From: Verrucomicrobiia bacterium | GTDB taxonomy: Bacteria > Verrucomicrobiota > Verrucomicrobiia > Limisphaerales > Palsa-1400 | Direction: 5' to 3' | Assembly (NCBI GenBank): GCA_025934545.1 | Contig: JAICXV010000192.1 | Location: 1-5,661, forward strand | Length of the DNA: 5,661 nt | Shown here: positions 5,626-5,661 of the stretch, in pieces | Numbering within the stretch: position 1 is the first letter of the stretch | Layout: every line of letters starts with the position of its first letter | Made by a program: the position numbers and the translations under genes | The notes under the pieces: model-generated | Told to the model about the DNA's origin: nothing | Database searches by the model: none | What the model saw: the letters and a program-made list of their open reading frames with translations, nothing else

Positions 5626-5643
5626 TTCGTTATATCAACGAAT
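5625..5643. promoter_or_regulatory. 19-bp inverted repeat just upstream of the riboswitch (possible operator)
   Basis: ATTCGTT (5625-5631) and AACGAAT (5637-5643) form a perfect 7-bp inverted repeat with a 5-bp AT-rich spacer, touching the 5' end of aptamer helix P1. It overlaps the region where the operon promoter should lie, including a TATAAC at 5634-5629 on the minus strand. A dimeric regulator could bind here. It has no T-run, so it is not an intrinsic terminator. Chance occurrence cannot be excluded. Confidence 0.35.
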
Positions 5644-5661
5644 ACGGATAGATTGATTTAT

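Noticed and set aside
5629..5634. TATAAC on the minus strand as the -10 box of the riboswitch operon
   Set aside because: The predicted transcript start near 5622 would remove part of the 5' strand of P1, and the -35 region is poor; the real promoter may lie partly outside the window. Kept only as a possibility in the palindrome entry.

Overview
The window is a compact, moderately GC-rich bacterial segment with seven protein-coding regions, one riboswitch with its terminator, and one short repeat element. No gene names the organism. A Tat-dependent 'RREFL' lipoprotein of the sugar-isomerase TIM-barrel family, weak or absent Shine-Dalgarno sequences before most genes, and a REP-like palindromic repeat between genes together suggest Verrucomicrobiota or a relative in the PVC group. 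This is inference, not proof.

Layout. Positions 1-1497 (minus strand) hold the downstream part of an export operon: a MacA/HlyD-type periplasmic adaptor followed, one base later, by the N-terminal 92 codons of a MacB/LolD-type ABC ATPase that runs off the window. Positions 1539-1646 are a 108-bp element with 26-bp inverted ends and flanking TA; its end supplies the stop codon of the next gene. Positions 1644-2546 (minus) encode a secreted endonuclease/exonuclease/phosphatase-fold hydrolase. It diverges across 78 bp from a Tat-exported sugar phosphate isomerase/epimerase-like protein (2625-3545, plus).

Positions 3548-5625 (minus) are the most interesting part. A clear SAM-I (S-box) riboswitch with an intrinsic terminator precedes three closely spaced genes: a threonine-synthase-like PLP enzyme, a CysO-like ubiquitin-fold sulfur carrier ending in Gly-Gly, and a stand-alone NIL-domain protein. 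A SAM riboswitch normally turns off sulfur-amino-acid synthesis. CysO-type carriers deliver sulfur as a thiocarboxylate to fold-type II PLP enzymes, and NIL domains are known from the methionine-sensing end of MetN. My reading is that this operon makes homocysteine (and so methionine) from O-phosphohomoserine and a protein thiocarboxylate, in parallel to the CysM/CysO route to cysteine in Mycobacterium. The ThrC-like protein would then be a homocysteine synthase, or have both activities. The E1-like activating enzyme (MoeB/ThiF type) and the JAMM protease such a route should need are not in the window. A 7-bp inverted repeat just upstream of the aptamer may add a DNA-level control.

Every stretch longer than 100 bp without a protein gene is accounted for by the repeat element or by the riboswitch leader.
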